Positions 46,436 to 58,960 of a DNA stretch of 64,000 bases are shown here, piece by piece. The stretch comes from Onthophagus taurus. Taxonomy: Eukaryota; Arthropoda; Insecta; Coleoptera; Scarabaeidae. How positions within the stretch are numbered: the stretch's first letter is position 1; each line of letters starts with the position of its first letter. Under the pieces are notes generated by a model that saw only the letters and a program-made list of their open reading frames with translations, was not told the origin of the DNA and did not search any database. The stretch is taken from positions 2,914,001 through 2,978,000 of the forward strand of contig NW_027248940.1 of assembly GCF_036711975.1 (NCBI RefSeq), in the 5' to 3' direction. Position numbers and translations under genes: made by a program.

Positions 46436-46689
46436 TATGTGGTGTTAAAAATATAGTAAATGACAAAATTGTTTATGATTAAAAGTCAAAAAGTTGAGCC
46501 TACTTTTAATAGTAATAAAGATTATTTTCTAAACTATTCTCTTTTGGGAATTTGTGAAAAGACGGATATTCGACCGGATATCCGGTTATCCGGCATATCT
46601 ATCCGGCGATTATGGTTATAATTTCTGAAGTGATACCCTATATTGCCACATTATTGAAATTAATAAGAAAGCTGATAAGATATGAGATA
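46436..46689. other. Promoter side of the membrane protein gene and a CCGGATATCCGG patch
   Basis: At 46560-46610 the sequence is unusually GC-rich and repetitive (GACCGGATATCCGGTTATCC, then GGCATATCTATCCGGCGA), including a perfect 12-base palindrome. Such motifs occur at the edges of some DNA transposons. No other feature is seen. Confidence 0.4.
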
Positions 46690-49600
46690 ATTTTATAGCG
46701 AATTTTAAAAATTTAGTAAAAAATTTTATCAAAACTTCAAAAAAGTTTTCTCAAAAACTAAAAGTTATTTTTCAAAACGTGTTGGTTCATTGGAAAGAGG
46801 ACACTTTTATTAACACTTTGGGAAATTTTCGTACTCCTATCCCAAGAACTGGATTTTATACGAATTTTTAAAACTTAATCGGCGAAAAATACAAAATTCG
46901 AAAAAATTGTCGATTACTTCAAAGGTTTATTTCTCAAGAACTGAAAGTGATTTTTCAAAACGGCTTTTTGCATTAAAAAGAGGATACTTTAATTAATAAT
47001 TGATGATATTTCCACAAGGATCCTTCAAGAAATTAATTTTATAGCGAATTTTAAAAATTATCGATGAAAATTGCAACATCGAAAATTTTATCAAAACTTC
47101 AAATATTGTTTTCTCAAAAACTAAAAGTTATTTTTGAAAACGTGTTGGTTCATTGGAAAGAGGACACTCTTATTAACACTTTGGGAAATTTTTATACTCA
47201 TATTCCAAGAAATGGATTTTATACGAATTTTTAAAACTTAATCGGCGAAAATTGCAAAATTCGAAAAAATTGTCGATTATTTCAAAAATTTATTTCTCAT
47301 TAACTAAAAGTGATTTTTCAAAACGGCTTTTTGCATTAGAAAGAGGATACTTTAATTAATAATTGATGATATTTCCACAAGCATCCTTCAAGAAATTAAT
47401 TTTATAGCGAATTTTAAAAATTATCGATGAAAATTGCAACAACGAAAATTTTCTCGAAACTTCAAATATTGTTTTCTTAAAAACTAGAAGTTATTTTGCA
47501 AAACGGGTTGGTTCATTGGAAAGAAGACACTTTTATTAACACTTTGGGAAATATTAAAACTTATATTCCAAGAAATGGATTTTATACGAATTTTTAAAAC
47601 TTAACCGACGAAAATTGTAAAATTCGCAAGAATTGTCGTTTATTTCAAAAATTTATTTCTCAAGAACTGAAAGTGATTTTTCAAAAAGGCTTTTTGCATT
47701 AAAAAGAGGATACTTTAATTAATAATTGGTGATATTTCCACAAGGATCCTTCAAGAAATTAATTTTATAGCGAATTTTAATACTTTAGGAAATATTTAAA
47801 CTCATATTCCAAGAACTTGATTTTATAGGAATTTTTAAAACTTAATCGGCGAAAATTGCAAAATTCGAAACAATTGTCGATTACTTCAAAGGTTTATTTC
47901 TCAAGAACTGAAAGTGATTTTTCAAAACGGCTTGATGCATTAAAAAGAGGATACTTTAATTAATAATTGATGATATTTCCACAAGCATCCTTCAAGAAAT
48001 TAATTTTATAGCGAATTTTAAAAATTATCGATGAAAATTGCAACATCGAAAATTTTATCAAAACTTCAACATTATTTTCTCAAAAACTAAAAGTTATTTT
48101 TCAAAATGTGTTGGTTCATTGGAAAGAGGACACTTTTATTAACATTTTGGGAAATTTTCATACTCATATTCCAAGAACTGGATTTTATAGGAATTTTTAA
48201 AACGTAATCGGCGAAAATTGAAAAATTCGAAAAAATTTTCTATTACTTCAAAAATTTATTTCTGAAGAACTGAAAGTGATTTTTCAAAACGGCTTGATGC
48301 ATTAAAAAGAGGATACTTTAATTAATAATTGATGATATTTCCACAATTATCCTTCAAGAAATTAATTTTATAGCGAATTTTGAAAATTATCGATAAAAAT
48401 TGCTACAATGAAAATTTTATCAAAACTTCAAATATTGTTTTCTCAAAAACTAAAAGTTATCTTTCAAAACTTGTTGGTTCATTGGAAAGAGGACACTTTT
48501 ATTAACACTTTGGGAAATTTTCGTACTCCTATCCCAAGAACTGGATTTTATACGAATTTTTAAAACTTAATCGGCAAAAATTGCAAAATTCCAAAAAATT
48601 GACGATTATTTCAAAAATTTATTTCTCATTAACTAAAAGTGATTTTTCAAAACGGCTTGATGCATTAAAAAGAGGATACTTTAATTACTAATTGATGATA
48701 TTTCCACAAGCATCCTTCCAGAAATTAATTTTATAGCGAATTTTAAAAATTATCGATGAAAATTGCAACAACGAAAATTTTCTCGAAACTTCAAATATTG
48801 TTTTCTTAAAAACTAAAAGTTATTTTGCAAAACGGGTTGGTTCATTGGAAAGAGGGCACTTTTATTAACACTTTGGGAAATTTTCGTACTCCTATTCCAA
48901 GAACTGGATTTTATACGAATTTTTATAACTTAATCGGCGAAAATTGCAAAATTCCAAAAAATTGACGATTATTTCCAAAATTTATTTCTCATTAACTAAA
49001 AGTGATTTTTCAAAACGGCTTGTTGCATTAGAAAGATGATACTTTAATTAATAATTGGTGATATTTCCACAGGGATTCTTCAAGAAATTAATTTTATAGC
49101 GAATTTTGCAAGTTATCGATGAAAATTGCAACATCGAAAATTTTCTCAAAACTTCAAGTATTGTTTTCTCAAAAACTAAAAGTTATTTTGCAAAACGGGT
49201 TGGTTCATTGGAAAGAGGGCACTTTTATTAACACTTTGGGAAATTTTCGTACTCCTATTCCAAGAACTGGATTTTATACGAATTTTTATAACTTAATCGG
49301 CGAAAATTGCAAAATTCGAAACAATTGTCGATTACTTCAAAAATTTATTTCTCAAGAACTGAAAGTGATTTTTCAAATCGGCTTATTGCATTAAAAAGAG
49401 GATACTTCAATTAATAATTGTTGATATTTCCACAAGCATCCTTCAAGAAATTAATTTTATAGCAAATTTTGAAAATTATCGATGAAAGTTGTAACATCGA
49501 AAATTTTATCAAAACTTCAAATATTGTTTTCTCAAAAACTAAAAGTTATTTTTCAAAACGTGTTGATTCATTGGAAAGAGGACAGTTTTATTAACATTTT

Positions 49601-52160
49601 GGGAAATTTTCGTACTCCTATTCCAAGAACTGGATTTTATACGAATTTTTAAAACTTAATCGGCGAAAAATACAAAATTCGAAAAAATTGTCGATTACTT
49701 CAAAGGTTTATTTCTCAAGAACTGAAAGTGTTTTTTCAAAACGGTTAGTTGCATTAAAAAGAGGATACTTTAATTAATAATTGGTGATATTTCCACAAGG
49801 ATTCTTCAAGAAATTAATTTTATAGCGAATTTAGCAAGTTATCGATGAAAATTGCAACATCGAAAATTTTATCAAAACTTCAAATATTGTTTTCTCAAAA
49901 ACTAAAAGTTATTTTTCAAATCGTGTTGGTTCATTGGAAAGAGGACATTTTTATTAACATTGTGGGAAATTTTCATACTCATATTCCAAGAACTGGATTT
50001 TATACGAATTTTTAAAACTTAATCGGCGAAAATTGCAAAATTCGAAAAAATTGTCGATTATTTCAAAAATTTTTTTCTCATTAAGTAAAAGTGATTTTTC
50101 AAAACGGCTTATTGCATTAAAAAGAGGATACTTTAATTAATAATTGGTGATATTTCCACAAGGATCCTTCAAGAAATTAATTTTATAACGAATTTTGCAA
50201 ATTATCGATGAAAATTGCAACATCGAAAATTTTATGAAAACTTCAAATATTGTTTTCTCAAAAACTAAAAGTTATTTTTGAAAACGTGTTGGTTCATTGG
50301 AAAGAGGACACTCTTATTAACACTTTGGGAAATTTTTATACTCATATTCCAAGAAATGGATTTTATACGAATTTTTAAAACTTAATCGGCGAAAATTGCA
50401 AAATTCGAAAAAATTGTCGATTATTTCAAAAATTTATTTCTCATTAACTAAAAGTGATTTTTCAAAACGGCTTTTTGCATTAGAAAGAGGATACTTTAAT
50501 TAATAATTGATGATATTTCCACAAGCATCCTTCAAGAAATTAATTTTATAGCGAATTTTAAAAATTATCGATGAAAATTGCAACAACGAAAATTTTCTCG
50601 AAACTTCAAATATTGTTTTCTTAAAAACTAAAAGTTATTTTGCAAAACGGGTTGGTTCATTGGAAAGAAGACACTTTTATTAACACTTTGGGAAATATTA
50701 AAACTTATATTCCAAGAAATGGATTTTATACGAATTTTTAAAACTTAACCGACGAAAATTGTAAAATTCGCAAGAATTGTCGTTTATTTCAAAAATTTAT
50801 TTCTCAAGAACTGAAAATGATTTTTCAAAAAGGCTTTTTGCATTAAAAAGAGGATACTTTAATTAATAATTGGTGATATTTCCACAAGGATCCTTCAAGA
50901 AATTAATTTTATAGCGAATTTTGCAAGTTATCGATGAAAATTGCAACATCGAAAATTTTCTCAAAACTTCAAGTATTGTTTTCTCAAAAACTAAAAGTTA
51001 TTTTTCAAAACATGTCGATTCATTGGAAAGAGGACACTTTTATTAATACTTTAGGAAATATTTAAACTCATATTCCAAGAACTGGATTTTATAGGAATTT
51101 TTAAAACTTAATCGGCGAAAATTGCAAAATTCGAAACAATTGTCGATTACTTCAAAAATTTATTTCTCAAGAACTGAAAGTGATTTTTCAAATCGGCTTA
51201 TTGCATTAAAAGGAGGATACTTCAATTAATAATTGTTGATATTTCCACAAGCATCCTTCAAGAAATTAATTTTATAGCGAATTTTGAAAATTATCGATGG
51301 AAGTTGTAACATCGAAAATTTTATCAAAACTTCAAATATTGTTTTCTCAAAAACTAAAAGTTATTTTTCAAAACGTGTTGATTCATTGGAAAGAGGACAC
51401 TTTTATTAACATTTTGGGAAATTTTCGTACTCCTATTCCACGAACGGGATTTTATACGAATTTTTAAAACTTAATCGGCGAAAAATACAAAATTCGAAAA
51501 AATTGTCGATTACTTCAAAGGTTTATTTCTCAAGAACTGAAAGTGTTTTTTCAAAACGGTTAGTTGCATTAAAAAGAGGATACTTTAATTAATAATTGGT
51601 GATATTTCCACAAGGAGCCTTCAAGAAATTAATTTTATAGCGAATTTTGAAAATTATCGATGAAAATTGCAACATCGAAAATTTTATCAAAACTTCAACA
51701 TTATTTTCTCAAAAACTAAAAGTTATTTTTCAAAACGTGTTGGTTCATTGGAAAGAGGACACTTTTATTAACACTTTGGGAAATTTTCATACTCATATTC
51801 AAAGAACTGGATTTTATAGGAATTTTTAAAGCTTAATCGGCGAAAATTGCAAAATTCGAAAAAATTTTCGATTATTTCAAAAATTTATTTCTCACAAACT
51901 AAAAGTGATTTTTCAAAACGGCTTATTGCATTAAAAAGATGATACTTTAATTAATAATTGGTGATATTTCCACAAGGATCCTTCAAGAAATTAATTTTAT
52001 AGCAAATTTTGTGAAAAATTATCGATGAAAATTGCAACATCGAAAATTTTATTAAAACTTCAAATATTGTTTTCTCAAAAACTAAAAGTTATTTTTGAAG
52101 ACGTGTTGGTTCATTGGAAAGAGGACACTTTTATTAACATTTTGGGAAATCATAATCATA
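46690..52160. repeat. 363-bp dimeric satellite (family B), about 15 units
   Basis: The marker TTTTATAGCGAATTTT recurs near 46694, 47041, 47404, 47767, 48008, 48370, 48733, 49096, 49459, 49822, 50185, 50548, 50911, 51274, 51637 and 51999, a period of 363 except for a 241-base step at 47767-48008, where a unit lost about 120 bases. Each unit is two diverged halves of about 180 bases: one with AAAACTAAAAGTTATTTTTC and GGTTCATTGGAAAGAGGACA, the other with GAACTGAAAGTGATTTTTCA and TTGCATTAAAAAGAGGATAC. It is unrelated to family A. Confidence 0.95.
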
Positions 52161-52459
52161 TTCCAAGAACTGGAGAGAGAGAGAAAACAAATTTTATTTT
52201 TGGATGCCAAAAAGTACAAATAAATTAAAAAAAAGGAGTATACAGAGTGTATCTGAATGACTACAACAAACTTCAAGGGGTGATTCTTTGGTGAATTTTA
52301 AGGGTACTTTGATATATGAACCGTGGGCGACTTCGGCTCCCCTAAGGAGCTACACCCCTTTTGGCCCTATTTGCACTTTCAACCTACCTAAAACTCAGTC
52401 AAAAATAGTGCTATTGACCGGAGTCTTTCTGCCCATGCAAGTTCTAGTTAGCGGCAGCT
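52161..52459. other. Junction of satellite B with transposon debris
   Basis: A GAGAGAGAGA run (about 52174-52183) ends the satellite. TACAGAGTGTATCTGAATGA (about 52240) looks like a DNA-element terminus. The remainder (to 52459) is probably the 3' UTR of the LINE remnant on its right. Confidence 0.4.
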
Positions 52460-53750
52460 TCAGTCTTTTCTGTCCATCAATAGTTTTTGAAGGAGTGGAG
52501 GGCGGTCAGATGTGTGGCTTACTGTAGCGATAATGAGCATATGGTGGAGAAGATTAGTTGGGAAATTTCGGGTAGTTTTATGAGATAAAGATTGTAGACG
52601 GAAGTTAATGGGAGGGATATTAATGAGGTTATATAGGAGATCATTGCTAGGGTTGAAAAGAGGCTTTTGGGGATTCCTTATTCGTGTTATGGACCTCAAT
52701 GTCGATCTTTCTGCGACTTCTAAATGGTGTCTTGATGTTCTAGGCGCGTCGTTTAGAAGTATAGATCCATATTCTATAATTGGTCTGCATATGGATTTGT
52801 AAATGTGCGAGGCACATTTTGTTGATGACAGGGATATGAAGTGTTCACTTTGATGGCGTGGGCAGAGAATTTTAGGGTTCTGTCGAGTGTTATGCCTTTC
52901 GGACATCCAGAAACAGAGCCGCGGATTTATGTTTCTGATAGCTTGCCGCTTGAAAGTTGGAAACCAATACCGTAAGTGGCTGGGATGTAGATTTGCCGGG
53001 TTGGAATCCAAATTGGTAGCGTGGAATGTTCTTTGAGACGATAGCCAGGAGCTTGTTCTTGAGATGTGTCTCGAAAAGCTTTCCTATCACTGGCAGCAGT
53101 GAGATGGGGCGGTAGTTTGCTTAGTCGGAAAGTGAGGAATCCTTCTTGGGGACGCAGATTATGATAGAGGTCCTCCGGTCTCGTGGAAAATGTATATTCA
53201 TAAGGCAGAAGTTAATTATTTCCCTGATGTAGGAGTGAATATCAAGGTCCAAGCTTCTCAACACCCTCCTCGAGATGTTATCATAATCAGGAGCTGTATT
53301 CTTCCCTTGGCCTAGGAGAGTGAAATACTTGTCCTCCAGCATAATAGCATTCTCAGGTGTTTCAGAGGGATTTATAAAAGCAAGTTGATACCAGTTGTTT
53401 ATTGTGCTTTTGTTCTGGGAACAAAATGAGGCATCTTCAGCAAAGGAAAATATTCCTTCCAGGTAGTCAGGATGGATGTTAACAATCTCTTCAGGGTTCG
53501 AATGTGCAGTTCCATCAGTGGGAGTGAGCTCTTTTGTTCCAGCAACTTCCTGTCAATAATTTCTTTTACATGAATTGATTTTGTCGCAGGTTTCCATATA
53601 TTTCTCCGTTCTATATTGCTGTACTAGTTTTTGTTGAGCTCGTTAAACTTTTTTTTCAGTTCAGGAATCTCGCATGCTCTAAAGTCTCGGTACAGCCGTC
53701 TCTTATCTTTGATTAGGCGGATAATGAATGGTGGTAACGGAAAGGTGTAA
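52460..53750 (-). pseudogene. LINE 3 (jockey-like) RT remnant
   Basis: Right to left, the minus strand encodes broken RT sequence: ISRRVLRSLDLDIHSYIREI, TSIIICVPKKDSSLSD, ANYRPISLLPVIGKLFETHL (through a stop), SKNIPRYQFGFQPGKSTSQP, AALFLDVRKA (first catalytic Asp), then the thumb and C-terminal portion (SICRPIIEYGSILLNDAPRT). The YADD region has been deleted. Several stops and shifts make it non-functional. It is a different family from LINEs 1, 2 and 4. Confidence 0.8.
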
Positions 53751-54257
53751 TATTTTATTTATTTCTTAAGTTTTTTTTTTCTTTTTTATGATTGTAGAAG
53801 TATATTTCTACACATACAGATATAATTGATATTGTTATTTAAGGAAATGCCTAAATGTTTTCTTGATTGATTCGCTTACAGATAAATAATAAGATAAAAT
53901 AATACAGAGATATAAAACAATCTAAAAATATTTTTTATCGTCATCCGCATATTTGAAAGATATAAAGATTCTGTAAATTACCATTTACCTACGACTGATT
54001 GGATAAGTCATCATTACCACACTCATTTGAGTTACGTAATGAAATTCATTACCGCACTAGTTTCATTACGTAACGCATTTTTAGCCCAATCAGAACAGAC
54101 TTAATTTATTGAAAAGAGCAACAATACAAAAGAAAAAGTGCTATCTATTTAAAGAGAAACAATACTATTTATTATAAACATTAGTTGTTATATGTTTACA
54201 TTTCGAAACACTTATATCAGATGAGTAAACATGTTATTAAAACTGACATTAATTCAA
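53751..54257. other. AT-rich spacer
   Basis: No gene is seen. A short inverted phrase (CATTACCGCACTAGTTTCAT, with CATTACCACACTCATTTGAG nearby) lies at 54010-54080, of unknown meaning. Confidence 0.35.
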
Positions 54258-54261
54258 AATT

Positions 54262-57200
54262 GAAGGGTCCAGGGGAAAAACGTGATAAGTCACAAATGCG
54301 TAATTTCATAAGAGAACTATTTTAAAGTCACCAGACTTTTCGACTTTCTTCGATTTTGCTACGGTAATTAATATTCGAATTTATTTTTTATTGATTCTGT
54401 GAACACGATAATTCTTAAATGTTTGCGTTCTACGCGTAAATAAAGTCAGACTAGGGTAACAAATAGAATTGCAATGCAAGAAAACGGTAAGTCCCACACT
54501 TATCATCTTTTTGCTCTTTACCAAAGAAGAGTTAATGGAAAGAAATTTAATATTTGACGATAAATCAATGCAATAATAAACACAGGTGCTTATAAAACAA
54601 AAAAAAAATATATAACTACATTATTTAAAGTATCAAAATCAATTTTATTAACGAAATCTGTAACAACTAAATGTTCTTATTTATGTGGTAAAGAATAAAA
54701 ATATTCGGCAGCTTTATCGCCACAAAACCTTTTGAGGAACTGTAAATTTTGATATTTTTCGGCCGAGATTGGAAGGAGACCTGAGAAACAATAATATTTT
54801 TTAATAATATAAGTTATAGTTAATGTAAACATACGATCGTATAAATGCTGTGGTAATGAGAATTCGTTTGGACGTAATTGTTGAGATGGTTTAGAACGTT
54901 TCCTTTTAGAAGTTTTCAGTGATTCACTGAACCAAGGACCATTATAGGCAGTTTTGTACCGTATAACATCAGAATCTTCCTGGTTAATATCTATAATTCT
55001 GACGGGTCTTGATTTAAACGGTAATTTTTTTTTATAAAGAGTGTCCAAGTAAACGGTCCAGCTTCGAAAGAAATTTTGCTGAACTGGAATTACATGAATA
55101 TCCGTGCATTTTTAAATACTTCCAGCCATTCATCGGGATGTTCCACCCTAATCTTTTGATTCACAAGAGCCATGTTCTTATCACACTCTAGGTATGAGTG
55201 TCCCCTTATGGGAAATGTCATTTTCAATGATGTCAATTTGCGTTCTTCATGTACTACGTGATGTAAAAAACGAAACATCGCCACATTTTTGTTTTGGCCA
55301 CCACAAGAGTCACAAAATATCTCAAGCTCTTTCACTTTAGTGTCTAAAATGTTATATATAAAGTGGTGAAGTAAGGAGCAAACATCATCGCTACCTTTTT
55401 TACCAACAGTTTTTGGGTAGACGTAAAACACGCTTTCACCAGTTGACAATATATTATGGATATTGAAAGCAAAAACAGAAAGTTGTCGTTTATAATAAAC
55501 ACCATTGGTATATTGGGGACTGGCAAATTTTTACCAAAATCTAGTTTCAGATTTCTTACACGACTTCCTAGAATTTCGCTTTTTTCTATAAAAGGTATCT
55601 GCGTTTAAAAGATGAAGTTTATTTTCTATTGCTATGCGATCGACTTCAGTTTTAAGTGTTAAATGTTTTTCCCTATCCGTTTCATTGCTTATTTGTGATA
55701 GTAAACTCTTCTTTCTTGCTGCAAACTCATCACAGTTGCTACACGTATCGGTACGTGGGTAACTAAACGTTATGTTGAAGTCATTATTGAAGATTGTTCT
55801 ATATGTTTCATAAGAAATCTTCAGTTCGCCATGAATTTCTTTAAACATCAAAAACAACTTTTTGATGTTTAATTCTTCAGGCAGATATGTCTTAGTGGAA
55901 TCGCGCAAACTGTAGTGACTAGATTTTCCTTTCAGAGATTTAATATGAGCATGAACAGCACTCTTCACCTCTTCAGAAATTTTGTTGGGGCGATTTTTGT
56001 GTTTGCCTCTCTTATCCTTTGGTGCTGTTCCGTAATTTTTTAACGATGCTAGTATATAATCGACTTTTGATCTCCCTATACCATGCAGAGCCATAAATGC
56101 TACCTTACAGACAACTTTTTCTTCCACATTTTCATCCATGACTACGCGGACTTTATAACAGTAACTAGCTTCCCGAAATAACACTTCTGCTTCCGGTTTT
56201 CTGTTCCTTCTTCGCCGAATTGACAATGTTCACGCATCACATTATTAGTTTCTTATTATTGTTTATTTTCGTTATTATTTGGTTTCGGTTCGTTCCATTG
56301 ATTGAGGGTGGGGGCGAACCAGTTCTTTTTTTTTGGGGAAGTTGGTCTAAATTTTTGGTGACATTGTGATTTTAACTTTGGTCCAGACCATACCCTCGAA
56401 CGAGAATTTTAAGATATCGTGTGTCGTGAAGATAGATGAGAACCGTATTTAAAACCGAAACGAGTGAAAACAAAGTGTGCGACTTGAAGAAAGGCTGTAC
56501 CGATTAATCAAAAGTCTAGCTAGTGAAGAAAAGAACAATTAACAGCGTGGTTAATCAATGGTCGGTAAGTGAATCAGCCCTGTCCCATAAAAAATTGTAT
56601 TGAATGTTACTGCACATAACAGACAATATAGATATTAATCCTGCCAAATGCAAATTTTGTTCGTCATTTGACTTTAATTTATTGAAATGATTAATAATTT
56701 TTTCTTTACTGTTTTTAGATAATAGTTGTTCAAAACATTTTTTCTTGCATGTGCAGGCTCTTCCTGTTTCATGGGTTTGTAACCGCAATTTCTTACCGAC
56801 CTCAGTAATTCTTCCAAATATTTTTCTTTTCTTTGTCTTCAACTCTTTGCACTTTCAGACATTTTGAGATATTATACAACACAAAAACCACAGAACTACT
56901 ATATTGTTACTAACAATGTGTTGATTACGTCGTCAAGGCGAAAAAGAACACGTTTTGTTGCAACAATAATAGTTATTTAGGGCTTAATGCCGCGATACAT
57001 TAAAGTATTTAAACCGTTTTAAAAATTTAATAATTGACAAGTAATACCAACCTAAATATTGTTGTCATTGTATATTTTTAATTCGTTTAAATGGACTAAA
57101 AAAAGTCTGCTAACATATCTTGGGATACTATTAACCACAAAGAATTATGTTTTTTTTGGACTTAACGGTTTTTTATACTGTTTTAGATGGACTTACCATG

Positions 57201-57368
57201 TTTTTCCCCTGTACATCTAAACTTATTTTGTGAATATCTCAAGACTAAACATGTTTTCATCTAAAACTCATTGATCATCTTGTAGGTCGTAATTTTTACT
57301 ACAAGATTCAATCATTTAGATCAATTAATGAAATATTAGACTTATCACGTTTTTCCCCTGAACCCTTC
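54262..57368 (-). mobile_element. DUF7869-type DNA transposon with 30-bp inverted ends
   Basis: The ends 54262-54291 and 57339-57368 are inverted copies (GAAGGGTCCAGGGGAAAAAC then GTGATAAGTC) with one mismatch in 30 bases. Both are bordered by AATT, which could be a 4-bp target duplication or part of the repeat. A related phrase (ACCATGTTTTTCCCCTG) recurs internally near 57195-57211. The unit of 3.1 kb encloses a single long minus-strand gene, the DUF7869-like pseudogene. The end structure implies that the gene is transposon-borne. Confidence 0.75.
54677..56862 (-). pseudogene. DUF7869-like (putative transposase) gene, broken
   Basis: N-terminal frame (56842-56555): GRACTCKKKCFEQLLS and NEQNLHLAGLISILS; a candidate ATG at 56862 is one frame off. 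After about 330 unmatched bases the main part (56226-55531) has RRRRNRKPEAEVLFREASYC, SHYSLRDSTKTYLPEELNIK, FSYPRTDTCSNCDEFAARKK, then an in-frame TAA, then YTNGVYYKRQLSVFAFNIHN, GKKGSDDVCSLLHHF, EIFCDSCGGQNKNVAMFRFL and FPIRGHSYLECDKNMALVNQ. A second in-frame TAA (55090) and a frameshift near 55030 precede the C-terminal part (FKSRPVRIIDINQED). The acidic motifs FCDSCGGQNKN and RGHSYLECD suggest a nuclease-like core. I infer a transposase role from the inverted ends; no biochemical role is established that I know of. Confidence 0.7.
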
Positions 57369-57439
57369 AATTGTCAACAATTATTTCAAAATATTTTTAT
57401 AAATGTCAAATTAGGACTTTTTAAAGAAATTGATTTTTA

Positions 57440-58670
57440 AGTAATAGCAGTCGCAGATAAAATGATGGTGCTCCATACTGGTATAAAAAATCGTTTTTTG
57501 AGGTTATCTTCCTAATAATGTTACCTTGACTCATTATCATTAATTTTTATGGGAAACGTTTTTCTCTATCACCTTTAATTCTCTACTTATAACAGAATTT
57601 AACACAGATGATTGTTAATTTTGAGAATTCCTGGCTTGAACCCAAGAAATGGTGATACCTATGGTGGCATTGACTAAGGATTATGTTATCTTGATTCATT
57701 ATCATTAATTTTTATGGGAAACGTTTTTCTCTATCACCTTCAATTTTCCACTTATAGCAGAATATAACGCAGATGATTGTCAATTTTGATATTTTGAGAA
57801 TTCCTAGCTTGAGCCTAAGAAATAGTGATATCTATGATAGCATTGATTATGAATTATGATATCTTGATTCATTATCATTAATTTTTATGGGAAATGTTTT
57901 TCTCTGTCACCTTTAGTTTTCCACTTATAACAGAATTTAACGCAGATGATTGTCAATTTTGATATTTTGAGAATTCCTGGATTGAACCTAAGAAATGGTG
58001 ATATCTGTCGTGGCATTGATTATGAATTATGTTATCTTGATTCATTATCATTAATTTTTATGGGAAACGTTTTTCTCTATCACCTTCAATTTTCCACTTA
58101 TAGCAGAATATAACGCAGATGATTGTCAATTTTGATATTTTGAGAATTCCTAGCTTGAGCCTAAGAAATAGTGATATCTATGATAGCATTGATTATGAAT
58201 TATGATATCTTGATTCATTATCATTAATTTTTATGGGAAACTTTTTTCTCTATCACCTTTAGTTTTCCACTTATAACAGAATTTTCGCAGATGATTGTCA
58301 ATTTGGATATTTTGAAAATTCCTAGCTTGAACCTAAGAAATGCTGATATCTATGGTGGCATTGACTATGGATTATGTTATCTTGACTCATTATCATTAAT
58401 TTTTATGGGAAACGTTTTTTCTATTACCTTTAATTTTCCACTTATAGCAGAATATAACGCAGATGATTGTCAATTTTGATATTTTAAGAATTCCTGACAG
58501 GAAATGGTGATATCTATGGTGGCATTGGCTATGGATTATGTTATCTTAATTTATTATCATTAATTTTTATGGTAAACGTTTTTCATTATCACTTTCAGTT
58601 TTTTAATCATAACAGAATTTAATGTAGAAATGTAGATGATTGTCAATTTTGATATTGTGGGATTTCCTGG
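57440..58670. repeat. ~173-bp satellite (family C), about 7 units
   Basis: The phrase TCATTATCATTAATTTTTAT recurs near 57531, 57696, 57869, 58042, 58215 and 58387, with a variant near 58552, giving steps of 165, 173, 173, 173, 172 and 165. Units also share GCAGATGATTGTCAATTTTG and GAGAATTCCTAGCTTGA. Units 57870-58040 and 58215-58387 share changes that the neighbours lack. It is unrelated to families A and B. Confidence 0.9.
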
Positions 58671-58707
58671 CTTGTGCATAAGAAATTGAGATAACTACTA
58701 ATTTGGA

Positions 58708-58960
58708 ACTAATGGCTGGTACAACGTTATCGATAATCATCTTTTTGCATTCTACTGCGTTAACAGACTCGATGTTTTTGTTCACCATTGTTTCTTTTAC
58801 TAGGTACTTGCTGTTTCTTTTTGCAGGTTCTTTATTAACAAAAGGCCAGAGTCCTACCTTGCCGTTGAAATACTGTTTTTTAGCACTGTCATAACGTGGT
58901 CTGGCCACTACAACCATAAACATAACTTCAGTTATGAACCGTTTGCTTTTATAACTGATT
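58708..58960 (-). pseudogene. Mariner-like transposase core fragment
   Basis: The frame reads SYKSKRFITEVMFMVVVARP, then KVGLWPFVNKEPAKRNSKYL and DNVVPAI. This resembles the core of mariner-like transposases of the type with a GKIG.WPF..EPAKR.SK stretch. The DNA-binding N-terminus and the second and third catalytic acids are not visible. The open frame extends to 59130, but its first 50 codons show no family motif. Confidence 0.55.

Noticed and set aside
49119-52228. Plus-strand frames of 60-91 residues in satellite B
   Set aside because: They repeat with the 363-bp unit and have no independent coding evidence.
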